Source: Petunia secreta (taxonomy: Eukaryota; Streptophyta; Magnoliopsida; Solanales; Solanaceae). Taken from it: 64,000 nt of DNA. A program made the position numbers and the translations under genes. Each line of letters opens with the position of its first letter. Within the stretch, counting starts at the first letter, position 1. The stretch is taken from contig JARKIP010000033.1 of NCBI GenBank assembly GCA_029990175.1, forward strand, positions 1,488,001 to 1,552,000. Direction: 5' to 3'. Under the pieces are notes generated by a model. That model saw nothing but the letters and a program-made list of their open reading frames with translations, ran no database searches and was not told the origin of the DNA. Below, piece after piece: positions 11,981 to 24,337 of the stretch.

Positions 11981-13612
11981 TCAAACATCAGCTCCAGCGT
12001 CTTCCTTTTCCTTCTCCTCCTTGGTTTCTTCCTTGGGTTTGTGAACCAAACTCAAAAGTGGAGGATCAGCAAATGTCTCCATCAGGTCTTTCCCAGCCTC
12101 CATGTCACCCAGAGCTATTATGAAGAACTTGCAGATTTCCATTCCCTTTGCTTCCTTCTCTTCCAGTGGTACTGACTTAAAATACTCTCCCCATCCTTTG
12201 AGCGAATCTTGTAAATTCCCAGCAGCTTGCCTTGCAGTCATGACCTTGTCGGTCAAATACTTGAGTTCATCCCCTTTGATCTTATCCTTGTATTGTCTCC
12301 TCATCTCCCTTTCTTGTGTCACCTTAACTCCTTCTTTCTTTGGTCAAACTCGTGTTTCAACTATTGTATTTTTCAGCAGCATTTAGAGCTTCGGCTTTCC
12401 TTTTTAGTGTAGTCTTGGACCGAAATCTTGCCTTATCTTCACTGAGCCACTGAGGATAGGCTAGAGTGGCAGCGGGGCTCACCTTACTATCTCGACCACG
12501 ACAAAACTGCATAGTGAGCCTCTTTTCCCACATTGTCAATATGGTGAGAACCATCGGATGCTCGATGTCCTTTATATCAACGTTGAAACTTCTTCCCTCA
12601 GTCAACTGCGGGGTTTGTTGTGTCATTCCCACTTGTCGGAGGACTCTTAGAAGAACATAGTGATGAGTTCCTCGGAATCCAAACAATGTCAAGAAAGTGA
12701 TGTCTTGACCATTTATGGAAACAACAAAACCAGAACAGCTTTCGATTACCCATTGTACCTCTTGCAATTATTCAAACTTGGTTTACCATCCCTCCATGTC
12801 TAGAGGATCTTCCCATGCCGATGTTCCAGCCATACGGGTGCTATGTGAACGGATCCCTCCCTTCCAAGAGGGTTTTGGTGCTACCGGACTGACGGGGACT
12901 TTGTGCAAATGCTCTATCAACCATATTTTCAGCAACAGGTTGCATCCTTCGAAGAAGTCTCCTCCCCTCCTACATTTGGTTAAGGCCCTATAAACTTTCC
13001 CCAAAATCATTGGAACCAAGCTTAGTTGACGTTTGAAAGCATCTTTGCGCAAACACTCTACTACTCGCCCTAGCCTTATGTCAATCTTACCTCCCTTCTC
13101 GGGGAAAACCATGCTTCCTAGAAAAGCAATGATGAAAGCATTGGATTCAGTCCACTCCCAATCTTGAATCTCCCACGCCCCAGCCCATTCATGTCTAAGT
13201 GTTGGATCTCCAAATCTAGAATGCAAGTATTCCAACGTGACTTTCCCATCATGCACTCCCTTGACATATGGATCATAAGGGGCTCCCAACAGTTCAATGA
13301 ACTCCTTAGGGTCCACGTCTCGGGGATAAATCATAGTCTCTGGTCCAGGCTCTAACCCTGCTAGCCTTCCAAATTCTTCCAACATTGGTGCCGACTCGAA
13401 ACCATTGAAATGAAACACAACCCTTTTGTAGTCCCAGAAATGCGTACTTCAACTAAACCAGTCATGGCGGTGTAGTTTTTGAGAGCTACCAACTCTCCCA
13501 ACATCTTTTGAACATGAGCTTTGCTGACAATGGCCAAATCATCCCACCAAAGTCTGGTCAAGAGAGAAGGTCGAGAAACGATCTCAAATTGGAGTATGCC
13601 TCTTGCAACCAT
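11981..13612 (-). pseudogene. E1 ORF1 copy A (Ogre-type extra ORF, DUF7745-like)
   Basis: The function of the Ogre extra ORF is unknown. The frame starts at MVARGILQF (13612) and runs in pieces: 13612-13361 with PSLLTRLWWDDL; 13418-12783 with GLEPGPETMIYPRDV, FLGSMVFPEKGGKIDIRL, LVPMILGKVYRAL and FFEGCNLLLKIWLIEHL; 12767-12357 with FRGTHHYVLLRVLRQVG; and a charged C-terminal part 12322-11981 rich in Lys and Glu that ends EDAGADV. Two frameshifts and one stop break it. It is homologous to copy B upstream. Similar plant proteins are annotated DUF7745 or plant-mobile-domain-like; I assign it by resemblance of the MVFPE, RAL and EGCNLLL motifs. Confidence 0.75.
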
Positions 13613-13856
13613 AGTCTGAAAACATAACAAAACAAAGGTAAAGACCAAAATATTCTTATAGTTGGCGTAGGTTTACTAATGGACTGTTACGTGCCAAGGA
13701 CGTATAGCCTTCCTAGGTTTGTCATTATGCAAAGAAATTGAATGCGCATTTTGTTGCCAATTATTCTCATCAATTCCCCAACATTTGAAAATCAGTACAT
13801 GATAATTTTCGTAAAGGTAAAATACAAGAGAAAAATGAAAATGACACTTTGACTAG
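13613..13856 (-). other. E1 spacer between the two ORF1 copies
   Basis: About 240 bp without coding content between the stop of ORF1-B and the start of ORF1-A. Confidence 0.55.
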
Positions 13857-15390
13857 GCAGCACACTCCCTTTCCATCTTGGCCCTCTTTGCTTCTCGTGT
13901 AATCTCCTTGACTTCTTCCATTGCTTTAGTTAAGTATTCTTTGGCCACTACCAAATGTAGGATGTCTATCTCTACACACTCCGAATTCCATTGCTCAAGT
14001 TTTGTTTCCAACGCCTCTATCTTTTCCTCTAGTTCTAATGTACGCTTCTTTCATACTTCGATCTCTTCTTTATTTTACTTATCCATTTTGACAGCTTTCT
14101 ACATGAACTCTCGGTATCGAATTTGAGCTTCCACCTCACGATCTCTTATGTTATTCCCTCGACTTTGCCCCACTACCACATTTCCCTTTATATTAGAGCG
14201 TATCCAGCTTTTGTAGTCTGGCTCGCATCCAGCGTTGTATCTATGGGGTGCTAGCGATGCTTCTCCCATGACTTGTCTTCCTACCTATGATTTTCTAATG
14301 CTCTTGACCCTCAGAACAACATCTCCAGTGTAATCAGACTGATAGTCTTTCGTGTCTGGTATCAACGGTATGATTTGCTTCCTCCCTGCTTGCCTCATCA
14401 CTCTTAATGGTTGGTAAGGTTGAAGACCTCTTAACCCCATAAGTATCACAAAGGATGCCTTCTCAGAACTAATGATGAAATCAGATGAAGGAAGCCAAGT
14501 GAACATCCACTAAATTGAGTCCTCCGTTATGTTTTCAAACAATTTTACCCATTTTCGGTGCTGCTTGGTTGTTTGAGTTTTGAAACCCCGTATCGTTCCC
14601 CAATCAAGTAGTTGTAACCTGCCAGCTTGGACAACGCTTGCACACCTCTTGCTTTCCTCAAACGTTCCTTGAACCATGCTTGTAGTAAAAGATTGCACCC
14701 TTGGAAGTACTTCGCTCCTTTTTTGCAACAACCCAAAGCCCGATAAATGTCTGCTATTATCATGGGAACTATGGTATAACCATAGCCATCAATTCCATTG
14801 AACACTGCATCGGCAACCATGACAAGCCTCGAACATATGTCGTGACTTGAACTCTCGAGGAACACCATCACTCCTAAGAAACAAATGACAAATGCAAGTG
14901 GTCTAGCTCTCCTCCAACCACCATAGGACTCGAACTCTTTCTTATGGTTGTCGAACGCACTCAAATACCCAAACCGAGTGTAGAAATAGGAAAATGGTAT
15001 CTTCTTTTGTTGTAAAAATTCCACATTCACACTCGCTAACATCCCTAACTTTTTACGAAACTCTTCAGCTGTAGGGACGCTAGGTGCTAGTATGCGGCCC
15101 CCTTGCCAACGATGTTTGTCCAACCCCGAATGTGACACGAACCCCCCTATTTCTTCCAACAAAGGTGTTAATTCGACATCCTAAAATCTAAAGACGTTCA
15201 ATTCTTCATTCCAAAACGACACTGATGCTTCAATCATCTCCCTACACGGTTCCAGTTCTAATAGTGAAACCAGATGACCCAAGTGTTGACGTACTTCGGT
15301 TTGCTCTCCTAGTGACAAGTTACTCCACCAACTAGTTAACAAAGGAGCACCGCCCGTTGTGATTCCAAAACGATGAAATTTTTGACTCAT
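13857..15390 (-). pseudogene. E1 ORF1 copy B (second, diverged ORF1)
   Basis: The start MSQKFHRFG at 15390 is followed by PLLTSWWSNLSL, matching the PLLTRLWW segment of copy A. After a frame change, 15162-14545 has YTRFGYLSAFD, FLGVMVFLESSSHDICSRL, VPMIIADIYRAL and YFQGCNLLLQAWFKERL. Then 14506-14285 has LRGLQPYQPLRVMRQAG, again the counterpart of copy A. The tail (14280-13857) gives a heptad-like coiled coil (TLELEEKIEALETKLEQW and LTKAMEEVKEITREAKRA), with two stops in its first half. The two copies share order and motifs but differ at most residues, so the duplication is old or came by recombination between families. Confidence 0.75.
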
Positions 15391-16024
15391 TGTGACCTAA
15401 CAAAAGAAGAAAAATAAAAGTGTTAAAATCCCCTCCCCTTTAAGAATAATTGGGAAAATCAAAATGCGTTTTCATTCTCCTCTCACTTTTTCACTCTCTT
15501 TTCTTTTCTTTTCTTTTCTCTCAAATGCACATAAGCATGTCCAAACATTCCTTTGGAGTTGAAAACCCGTTTAGGTAGTTTGGGCAAGTTGAAGACTAGC
15601 CGGCTCATGAGGAGCCCTTCCTACAGCATGATGCATGCTTATCCATTAAAAGAGTGGTGTAATTCTAGACACTGTTCCCCAAGGCGGACGGCCAAAGAGC
15701 GGGATCACTTGAAATTGTTGGTTGTACCACGGACCAACTATATTCCAAAATATCCCTCTTAAAAGGTGTTTTGGTGGTGAAGCGACCGTGAGATCCACTA
15801 ATCACCGTGTGTGTGTAAAGTGTCGTTTCCCAAGAGTGGGGGAATATGAGTGAAATATGCAAAATGTCACATCAAAATTCAAATTCAATACAATAAATAA
15901 ATAAAATAAAAAGAAAAACAAAAAAAGGAAACCAAGTTAGTACGATAATAATAATATGAATAGCAAGATAATAATTAAATGAATCTAAAAAGTAAAGACT
16001 CGTTGTGGTTAGGACTTTGAGTAT
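15391..16024 (-). other. E1 untranslated leader
   Basis: This lies between the primer site and ORF1-B. A pyrimidine-rich tract is at about 15475-15520. No coding content is seen. Confidence 0.6.
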
Positions 16025-16041
16025 CCCCAGCGGAGTCGCCA
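16025..16041 (-). other. E1 primer-binding site (tRNA-Arg type)
   Basis: On the minus strand TGGCGACTCCGCTGGGG begins three bases after the LTR end. Its first ten bases are complementary to the 3' end of plant tRNA-Arg as I recall it (GGAGTCGCCA). Ogre elements are known to use tRNA-Arg. Confidence 0.85.
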
Positions 16042-16126
16042 TTCTGTCATACCCGATTTTGGACTCAACTCGAGGCAAGTCGGGTTTCTGATTTGACTGG
16101 GTGAACTCGATTGAGCATATATATTT

Positions 16127-16136
16127 GGAGTCGCCA
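16127..16136 (-). other. Second tRNA-Arg primer-site motif inside the E1 LTR
   Basis: TGGCGACTCC on the minus strand, 82 bp before the LTR 3' end. It is identical to the core of the real primer site outside the LTR. The same motif lies 81 bp from the end of the E2 LTR and 78 bp from the end of the E6 LTR. Confidence 0.8.
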
Positions 16137-18067
16137 CCTAATATAGTCTTCTAAGGTGTATTAGGCCACCTAAGTATCTAAGGTCAAGTTCCATAGGTCA
16201 TACTAGTCTATTACAGAGATTCTAAAGGGTAAGAAGTCCAAATGACTCAGGGAAGAAGGTGTTAGTCACTTCCCCGAGTCCCACGAAAGGTGGTTCCCGT
16301 CCGAGTCTATGTTTTGGGATAACGTAGTGCATATTATCATAAATACTAACTTGGGAATTAATTTAGCATTTTAGCTCAAAATGTAACATATCTATGCAAT
16401 TTAGAACACATATACACAAATGGTTTTCACATTTGGCCTATATTTAAGCCTAGTCATATTTTACGGCCTCTAATATCAAATGCCTAATCGTAAATAAGTT
16501 TTCACATGAAAGAGGTGTTCAATTTTAGCTTATCTATGAAATTCTCATACTTAAACAATTTTGCATAAATGGTCCATTTTGTAAATAAAATTCAGATTTA
16601 TCAAAAAAACAGAAAGGGGTGTCATTTTAAAACGAAATGTTGGCCACTTAGGGTCGGTGTGACTCGTTATTAATTGTCGAGCCCTAACCTTAATGGCCTT
16701 TTTTGTGTAGGGGTCAGATTTTTGGAAATATATAGGCGAAGGGGCTGTTTTCGATGATGGGTTCACAAAAGCACGCAAAGGCAAATAAGAGGTTGTCGCA
16801 CGTAATAATATACATATATAGGTATAAACATGCAAATACATGACTAAATAGTAGTTATATATTTAGAAAAAAATGTTTTAAAGTGTACAAGCGACCCCAA
16901 GCACTTTATACACTCCTATACACTATTAGATTAGTGTATACGAGCGTTAGAGTAGTCAATATCAGTTTATGCACGTAAAGGACCCTTCTGAAAATAATTT
17001 TGGGCCCAGACTGTTTATGTACAAGCGCGCCGGATTCAATTTTCAGAAACAGTCTACTTTAGACACAAATAGCACAAATAACCCCTATCAAATGAATTTT
17101 AGCTTCAAACACTCAGAATAGCGAGTTCTCATAATATTTTACAGTGTTATCATTCGCAGAACATGCAGTTTTATAGGAATTGTATGAGACTTTTCATTTT
17201 AAATAAAGAATGCTTATGCTGATTCCTAAATGTCATGCTTTGCAACACATAGGAGTAAAGGGTTAAGAGAAGAGCCCCTGGATAGCTGTACACATAGTGT
17301 AGTGAACTGCATGCCCCTTTTTTAAAGGATACAGGGAGGGAGTCCTAGAATATACATACGTTGGGACAGTTTCTAAGGGGAAAAAGCAGAAAGAAAGGGA
17401 AAAGGTCAAGTAATATCCTGCACTGTTAGCCTATTTAGGCATAGCTTCTTCAGAGAAGAGGGAGTTTCTCCCCAGCCTTTCAAGTACACTAAAAGGACTG
17501 TAAATACAATCTGATATAACCCCCTGAGGTTATCTTCACATGTGCTGCAAGAAAGGAGTCAGCAGGGCCCGAAACAGAGCCCAAACAAAGATGGCAAGTA
17601 AATGGGAATTGTGCCAAAGGAATTGGATCTTAACAGCAAACCATGAGGAGTATTATAACTCTAACTGCATCGTTTTAATAATGTTGACATGTTTTTAACA
17701 AATATACAGAGATCACCTAGGCTTAGCAGAAATCCCAGACCCAAAGCAAAACAAAGTACACCAACAGTTTAACCAAAAGAGAGATAGGATAAGAGTATGC
17801 TAGGCAAACACACACACACAGATGTAATAGGTGATCAAGAGGTGAAAGGAATACCTTCAAGCACTGTGAAAATAATAGAATGCAGAAAGAAGAGAGGAGG
17901 ACAGGATCAACACACACACAAGCAAAGGCAGTAATCCTTCAGGAGAGCATATAAGCAAAGAAAAAGGATTGAATGCCAGAGAAGCTATGCCAAATTTCTA
18001 AGTGTATCAGTGTTGGTTTCTGAATGTTATCTCTAGAAAACTTGTCTAAGTTAAAGGAAGAGGTCAG

Positions 18068-18075
18068 TTTATATA
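18068..18075 (-). promoter_or_regulatory. TATA box in the E1 5' LTR
   Basis: The minus strand reads CACCTATATAAACTG. The equivalent site in the 3' LTR is at about 1116-1124. It is the best promoter candidate in the LTR. Confidence 0.55.
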
Positions 18076-19558
18076 GGTGAGGGGTGGGGGATTTTGAAAA
18101 GCAAACGGGTAAATCACATAAGGCAAGGGATATTATTTCCCCGAAATAACAGGGGACGGATTTGTGTCCTTCCAAAAATAGAGCAGCCAATCCCTAAAAC
18201 TAAGGCAAATCAATCCTAAATTAATTTGGATTCCCCCTTCAAACCCAACATAGTCTAGGTTCACAAATCCATTCACAAACAAGTTTGATCCTTGACAGAT
18301 TTCAAAAACAAACATATCAATCCCCACGCCAGTTTCCTTCTCTATTTTCAATCAAAATACCAATCAAATCAATTCTAAAATTTCAAGCTTATCCTATCAG
18401 CCCTCCTCATCACATTCGAACACATAACCATAAGCAAGAACAGATACAATGGACACTAGGATCATGCTTGGACACAAACAATTTACAAAAAATAGATTCA
18501 AAGTACTGAGTAACTGTCTAAGCATATCAACGTACTAAACAAAATAATAATAACCATGGGATATGAGCATAACCGATTAATCATGCAAAAAAAAAAAACA
18601 AATAGGTTAACAACTAAGAAAACAAATACTTTAGGCATGTGATTAAGCAAAATTCAGAACCAAACGCAAAAGCAAAATTAAAGGGTTACCCGTCCACACC
18701 GAAGTCGGGTCAAATCGACCCGTCACAGATTTAACTCGCATGGGTTTTGTTACCACTTTAAGATGATAACACCATTAAATCATGGCCTGAACCCCGCCGG
18801 AGGCGTCTTCCGGCGGTGGTGGTTCAGTTATCAAAAGGTCAAATTATGCCCTCGTCCAAATATCATAAAAAATGTAGAGGTTTTGTAGCGCTTAATGAGG
18901 AGAGTGCAATGGTGCCATTTCCCCCAATTTTCACCGGCCAATTTCACCGAGAAATCGATCGACAGTGAGGCGTTTCATTTCGCCAAGAGAGAGAAGAGAG
19001 AGAGTGATTATAGGATCAGATGGGGGAAAATGGGGGTAGGCAAAGGGTTTAGGGGTCGTTTGCAGAGTAAACGGAAAACTTTGGTCTCAGCCGTCGGATC
19101 AGGAAAATGAAGGGCCAGGATGAGGCCACGTCGGCGCTAAGGTGTAGAAATATGTGATGATGCGTAAATGTGAGGTGTAGTGTATATATGTATATATAAT
19201 GTATACATAGTGTATATTAGGCATAAAATATGTATAAAAATTGTATAAAATGGATATGAAACCATAGGAAAATTACAGAATTAATTTTAAAATGTTAGAA
19301 TGGCTTGGACACGCATAAAAATTGTAATTTTGGAATTCAAAACAATTTGGATAATTTTGTCAAAAATAGAGGTAATTGCAGAGATTGTAAAAATAGCTAT
19401 GGTTTGAGATGATGCTTTTGAAAATGGCCTCGATTGCCAGGCTACTGTGAGAAGATCGTTTGAAAGAAATGGACGGGGTAAGAGTGGATACACAATCATA
19501 CGTAAAATTCGAAAACTATTGATTCTGAAAGTAAGAGAGTCAAAATTGGGTGTCAACA

Positions 19559-21239
19559 ACACTTACCATAGCAAGAGTTGAGCTGATATAAAAACACAGG
19601 CGAATAGACTTCTTTAAGCAATTTTAGTCGAAGGCTTTATTGGGGTGATATGAATTCTCATGACGACAACTAAAATAAGACGCAACAATCTAAGAATACA
19701 CATAATACGTGGCCAGCCTACATCGAGTTCAACGGCTCAGCAATAAGATATTACCCAACAAGGAAGGTTGGTGCAAGGACTATATTGCAACAGTTGGTCA
19801 ACGAATAGGAAAGACGTTGAGAATCTCTTTGGGGACACGTAGCCATCATGACAGACAAATTCGCAAGGAAGGATGACAAATGCACTCAAGGTCCTGGTAT
19901 TCGACAAAAGCCAACATCCCTTTACTGTTACACAACTCAATATTCCTTACGCAATGTCTTTATCACCTTTCATTAAACTCCTCGTCTCCTGCTTAAACAA
20001 GCATCGGTCGTTTGACCAAAATCCTCGCCTTGATTGCTACATAAAGCATCTAGGTAATCTCTTGTGATATCTGTGCACTCGATCACAATTCAAGCGCTAA
20101 TCTGTCATCTGAGGTCTAGGCATTCTATTAAACTCACGTGTCACTTTTGCTTCAAGTCTTTGCTAACATGCCCACATTGTTTTGTGCATTTCGCCACTAT
20201 GTTAGGGTTGCCTTGCGTTTGAACACCGAAATCGGTCAAGAATCTGCATTCGAAAAGCCGAAATGGCAAGCTGAGCTGAAAACATTTTGCTCATGCAACA
20301 AAGTCCTTTAAACCATCAGCATATGACACCAAGTGTATTCAGACAATCCCAATACAGTACAACCTGCATTATACTCACACGAAAGTCACCATCACTATAC
20401 AACCGAAGCTGGAAAAACTCATAACCTCACACTACACTCAACTCATACAATAAACAACCTCCCCTCTGTCAAGACCCTATCAAGCTCAACGCAACCAAAG
20501 ACATACCAAAAAGATAAAACCTCACGTCTTTGTTCCATTTAGCCCAATCAAATGACATTGCAACCTGCAGACAAACTACTCCTTAGATACCTATTCCTAA
20601 AATTCGATCCAACAAGACCTACAATCATCACTCAAACATTCTGTACAATGACACTGTAAGACATCCAGCACCGAAACACAAAGATCAGAGTCTGATTGAC
20701 CCAAAGCAAGACAATGGTACAACAAAAACAAACAAAGAGAAACTGCAACTCCCAAACCACAAACACATTTTCTACAAAGGCCAACCTATCAAAATTAGCT
20801 CCATGACTCTCAAAAAGAAAAGCATGAAACATGAAGGCATCCCATCACAACCTAAGACAAATACCATTTTTGACACCTTCAAAATCCGGCAAAATTCAAA
20901 TATCAAACACCAGTCTAAGTATGCCAAAGTATCCGCATACTCATAGTCATCAATACATCCGATCGTCACACTAAAGGATGAATGCAGACTCTAGCCAATA
21001 TCTTGGTGTTAAGTGCAATGCAACCACCCTCTCTCGGTGATCTGTCATAAACAATAAACCAGGGCAGAATTTTTTAGGATCCCCTAAAAATTTCAAAAAG
21101 ACGCAAACTTGACACTGGCAGAAATTTTTGAGGTCCCCTCAAAAATCTCAAGAAAAGTCCTTACAACAGCAACATGATAGCCTCCTTAGCACATCGCATC
21201 ACATAACAATAGCATTCTACTTGTTGCACATTACTCTTG
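19559..21239 (+). other. E2 3' untranslated region before the array
   Basis: This stretch of 1.7 kb has no convincing coding content on either strand. Two hairpins at 21067-21094 and 21121-21149 match those of the E1 3' region in reverse orientation. Confidence 0.65.
21067..21149 (+). other. E2 paired hairpins
   Basis: Hairpin 1 pairs TTTTTTAGG with CCTAAAAA; hairpin 2 pairs TTTTTGAGG with CCTCAAAAA. The two differ at paired positions (TAGG/CCTA against GAGG/CCTC), so pairing is kept. E1 has two like them. Confidence 0.7.
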
Positions 21240-21779
21240 ATGCATCGACTGAGGGTACACAACCCGATGTCAAATTTTGTACTTTAAATTAGCTAAGGGT
21301 ACACAGTCCGAAGCATCGGTTAAGGGTACACAACCCGATATCGATTTGCTTTTACATTAGCTGAGAGTACACAGCCCGAAGCGTTGGTTGAGGGTACACA
21401 GCCCGATATCGATTTGCATTTAAATTGGTTAAGGGTACACAGCCCGAAGCGTCGGTTGAGGATACACAGCCCGATATCGATTTGCACTTAAATAAGCTGA
21501 GGGTACACAGCCTGAAGCATCGGTTGAGGGTACACAGGCTGATATCGATTTGCATTTAAATTAGCTGAGGGTATACAGCCCGAAGCGTCGGTTGAGGGTA
21601 CACAGCCCGATATCGATTTGCATTTAAATTAGCTGAGGGTACACAGTCTGAAACGTCGATCGAGGGTACACAGCCCGATATCGATTTGAATTTAAATTAG
21701 CTGAGGGTACACAGCCCGAAGCATCGAATGACGGTACACAGCCCGATGTCGATTTGTCATTTAAATTAGATGAGGGTAC
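21240..21779 (+). repeat. E2 tandem array, left part (about 8 copies of 68 bp)
   Basis: The unit is the reverse complement of the E1 unit and holds two GAGGGTACACAGCCCGA half-units. Spacing is 68 bp (for example 21401 and 21469). The array is cut by E3, with GGTAC (21775-21779) as the target duplication. Confidence 0.95.
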
Positions 21780-24315
21780 TGTTACACCCCGTATGTCTAA
21801 AGTGACGTATATCATTCTAATAACATATTAAGAATGATTTAAGTGAGTTTAAAGTCATAATATGACCATATATGATGTTTATATATTGAATATAAAGTTT
21901 TGGAAAAATCGAATTTAAGTTGTGGAAAAACCGACTAAGAAATTGCCTTGTAACGAAGCTTTTTCATCAATTAATTTCGTGTGTTATATGAGGTCTTTTG
22001 GGGACATATCATATACCAAATTGAAGGTCTTGGAGTGTAGTTTCCAACACTTTTGACGGTTTGTTCATAAAATGTTTGGATTAAAGGATATGAGCATCAG
22101 AAGTCAGGCCAGAAAAAGGGACATTAACGCAAAAGAGGACTAAAACTGAAATGTTTCGAGTATGAAAGAGAAAATTCATCATCTTTTCATCATTTCCAGC
22201 AACTTCAAGATAGAAACAGTGCTCTAATGAATATTGAAGCAATTTTCATGTTTTTGAAGGAAGAACTTCAATCTTAACTTGAAATTAAAGACGGATTGCG
22301 TCAAAAACGCTCTACGCGATTAAGGTAACGTTTTGCTACCTTCAATTTTGTCTATAGTTTGAGTTTTAGAATTACTTCATGGCTAAGTAAAGTACCTAAA
22401 TGTTGTATTATAGCTTGTTTAAGCTTTAGAGGTGTTGAATTCAAGGGAAACAAGGTTTAGAAGCAAGAAACATCAAAGGTATGTAAGGCTAAGCCTTTCT
22501 TTTGGCAAGGCATGTATCTTTTAGCTTTTGAAGCTTTTCTTAGTTCTAAATTTAGTGTTTCTTGTGAGAAACTTGTATGGTATCAAGGAACCTTGTATAT
22601 ACTTAATTTGATACTAAAATCCAAGGTGAAAGACATCCGAATCAGCAATACAAAACGTTTCAAAATCTAGAAAATCATTTTGATCTTTGGACAGCTGTTA
22701 GTGTATTAATCATAACTCCTTGTACAAAATTTATATTTAGATGATTCCACATTACTTGGAACCGTAAGACATATCTAAAACTTTTATGCAGACCACGAAG
22801 TCTATAACTTTGATCTACACTCTGAAAATTAGGTTGAAAGTCAGGACAGTGGTGCTGTCCAGACATTCTATCTGCGGATTTGTTATGTCATCCAGTTGTC
22901 TCATCTTGTTATAACATGTTTATGTTATCAGTTTATCCAGGTATCCATTTCCGTGTATAGTATAGTGCTGGTTCTTTTGCAGATCATCCAGTTTCAGGGT
23001 AAACTCTGCCGAAAGTTTTATAGAAATTCAAGAGTTGGACAAATTCTGAGTTCTAGGTTGTGTCTATAATTCTATCCAAAGTTTTCTTATCATTCCTTTG
23101 AGTGCATATCTATTGTTTCCACATGTGTTATGCCTCGTACATGCTTATGCTTATATTGTGATCATGTTATGTGTGATTTGGAGTCCCCCACAGAGGCTGG
23201 ACATTGGACACACAGTCCGGTCGCGTGTGATACTACCCGTCTGGGGGATACAGCCCCTCTGTTTCAGGCGGGAGTTTAAACACCTAGTGTGATCGGGTGT
23301 CATTCACACACTCTGACCAGAGAGACTATATATTACTGGCTGGGGGGGATATAGCCCATAACCCCCGCCAGGTTTGTTATATACGCGTATATAGCCACAT
23401 TATGCACTACATGATTATACATGAGGCTAGTCCAGGTTTTCAGTTACCTGATTTGGGGGGATACAACCCATAACACCAGACATGTACTAGTTCAGATGTT
23501 CAGTTACCTGATTTGGGGGGATATAGCCCATAACACCAGACAGGTATCACTTCAGATAACAGTTCAGTTTTAGCTCAATACCAGTTATCAATTCTAAGTT
23601 ATCAGCCACCAGTCCTTAGTGTTAGGACCAGTTGACAGTTATCAGTTCCAGTTTCTAGTTACCAGTTATCAGTCATATTACAGTTATTTATCAGTATAGT
23701 TCAGCTCAGTCTTCAATTTCAGATTCAGCTAGACTTCAGTTTATATCCAGAGCATGTTTAGTACGTTCTTCAGATTTCCAGCTATATTGCTATGCTCCAG
23801 CTCATATTTACATATTTATTTTCCAGCCTTACAGTTTCATTTGGCTATGATATATTATATGCTCATGCCTTACATACTTTGTACATATCGTACTCACGCC
23901 CTTTTCTGGGGTGCTGCGTTTCATGCCGCGCAGGTGCAGATAGATCAATGCTTGGACCGCATTAGTAGGCCATCTACCAGCTATTGGAGACACTCCGCTT
24001 ACTCGCGGAGTTACTTACCTTTTGGTATGTGTACAGTCAGCCAGTTTGGGTATGGGTATGGCGGGGCCTTGTCCCGTCCTTTGTATATTCAGTTCAGCAC
24101 ACTTAGAGGCCCGTAGATATGTCCCTGTGTGGCGCAGTCAGTATGTTAGCTTATGTTAGCCTTGTTAGTTTTTTGCATTGCATAATTCTTATCAGTTAGG
24201 TTTATGCTTATTCTGTTTATCAGTTATTTTCATGGTTACCGGATTATCAGCAGGATTAGTGATGATCGACACTTAGTGTTCGTCATCCGTCGCGGCCCTA
24301 TGTTGGGTCGTGACA
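21780..24315 (+). repeat. E3 5' LTR (2536 bp)
   Basis: It starts TGTTACACCCCG and ends GGGTCGTGACA. About 54 bp near 21937-21990 are absent from the 3' LTR. Two copies of a 60-bp repeat lie at about 23435-23555, followed by a CAGTT-rich tract to about 23740. Confidence 0.93.
23435..23555 (+). repeat. 60-bp tandem repeat in the E3 5' LTR, two copies
   Basis: CAGTTACCTGATTTGGGGGG occurs at 23441 and 23501, 60 bp apart. The 3' LTR has three copies (30166, 30226 and 30286). Confidence 0.9.
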
Positions 24316-24319
24316 AAAG

Positions 24320-24337
24320 TGGTATCAAAGCAATTCA
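24320..24337 (+). other. E3 primer-binding site
   Basis: TGGTATCAAAGC, one base from the usual initiator-methionine tRNA primer site TGGTATCAGAGC, four bases after the LTR. Confidence 0.8.

Larger units (their letters stand above)
1..19558 (-). mobile_element. E1: defective Ogre/Tat-type Ty3 LTR retrotransposon, 3' end cut by the window
   Basis: The two ends (1-2608 and 16045-19558) are direct repeats flanking a minus-strand interior. Read on the minus strand the order is 5' LTR, tRNA-Arg-type primer site, two ORF1 copies, gag, protease, a likely short intron, RT, RNase H, a second RNase H, integrase, untranslated region with hairpins and a tandem array, polypurine tract and 3' LTR. The extra ORF before gag, the dual RNase H, the long LTRs and the 3' repeat array are established traits of the Ogre/Tat lineage. 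Window base 1 aligns with base 16953, so about 908 bp of the 3' LTR lie outside and the full element would be about 20.5 kb. Every gene carries stops, frameshifts or lost catalytic residues, so it cannot move on its own. It is inserted in the 3' region of E2; the five bases after its right end are ACACT. Confidence 0.93.
16045..19558 (-). repeat. E1 5' LTR, complete (3514 bp)
   Basis: On the minus strand it starts TGTTGACACCC at 19558 and ends CGGGTATGACA at 16045, giving TG...CA ends. It carries the promoter and the RNA start and end signals. The part from 16953 to 19558 is repeated at 1-2608. Confidence 0.93.

Noticed and set aside
19873..20969. Short ORFs in the E2 untranslated region as possible host genes
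   Set aside because: All are under 70 codons, without recognisable motifs, in sequence that fits the element.
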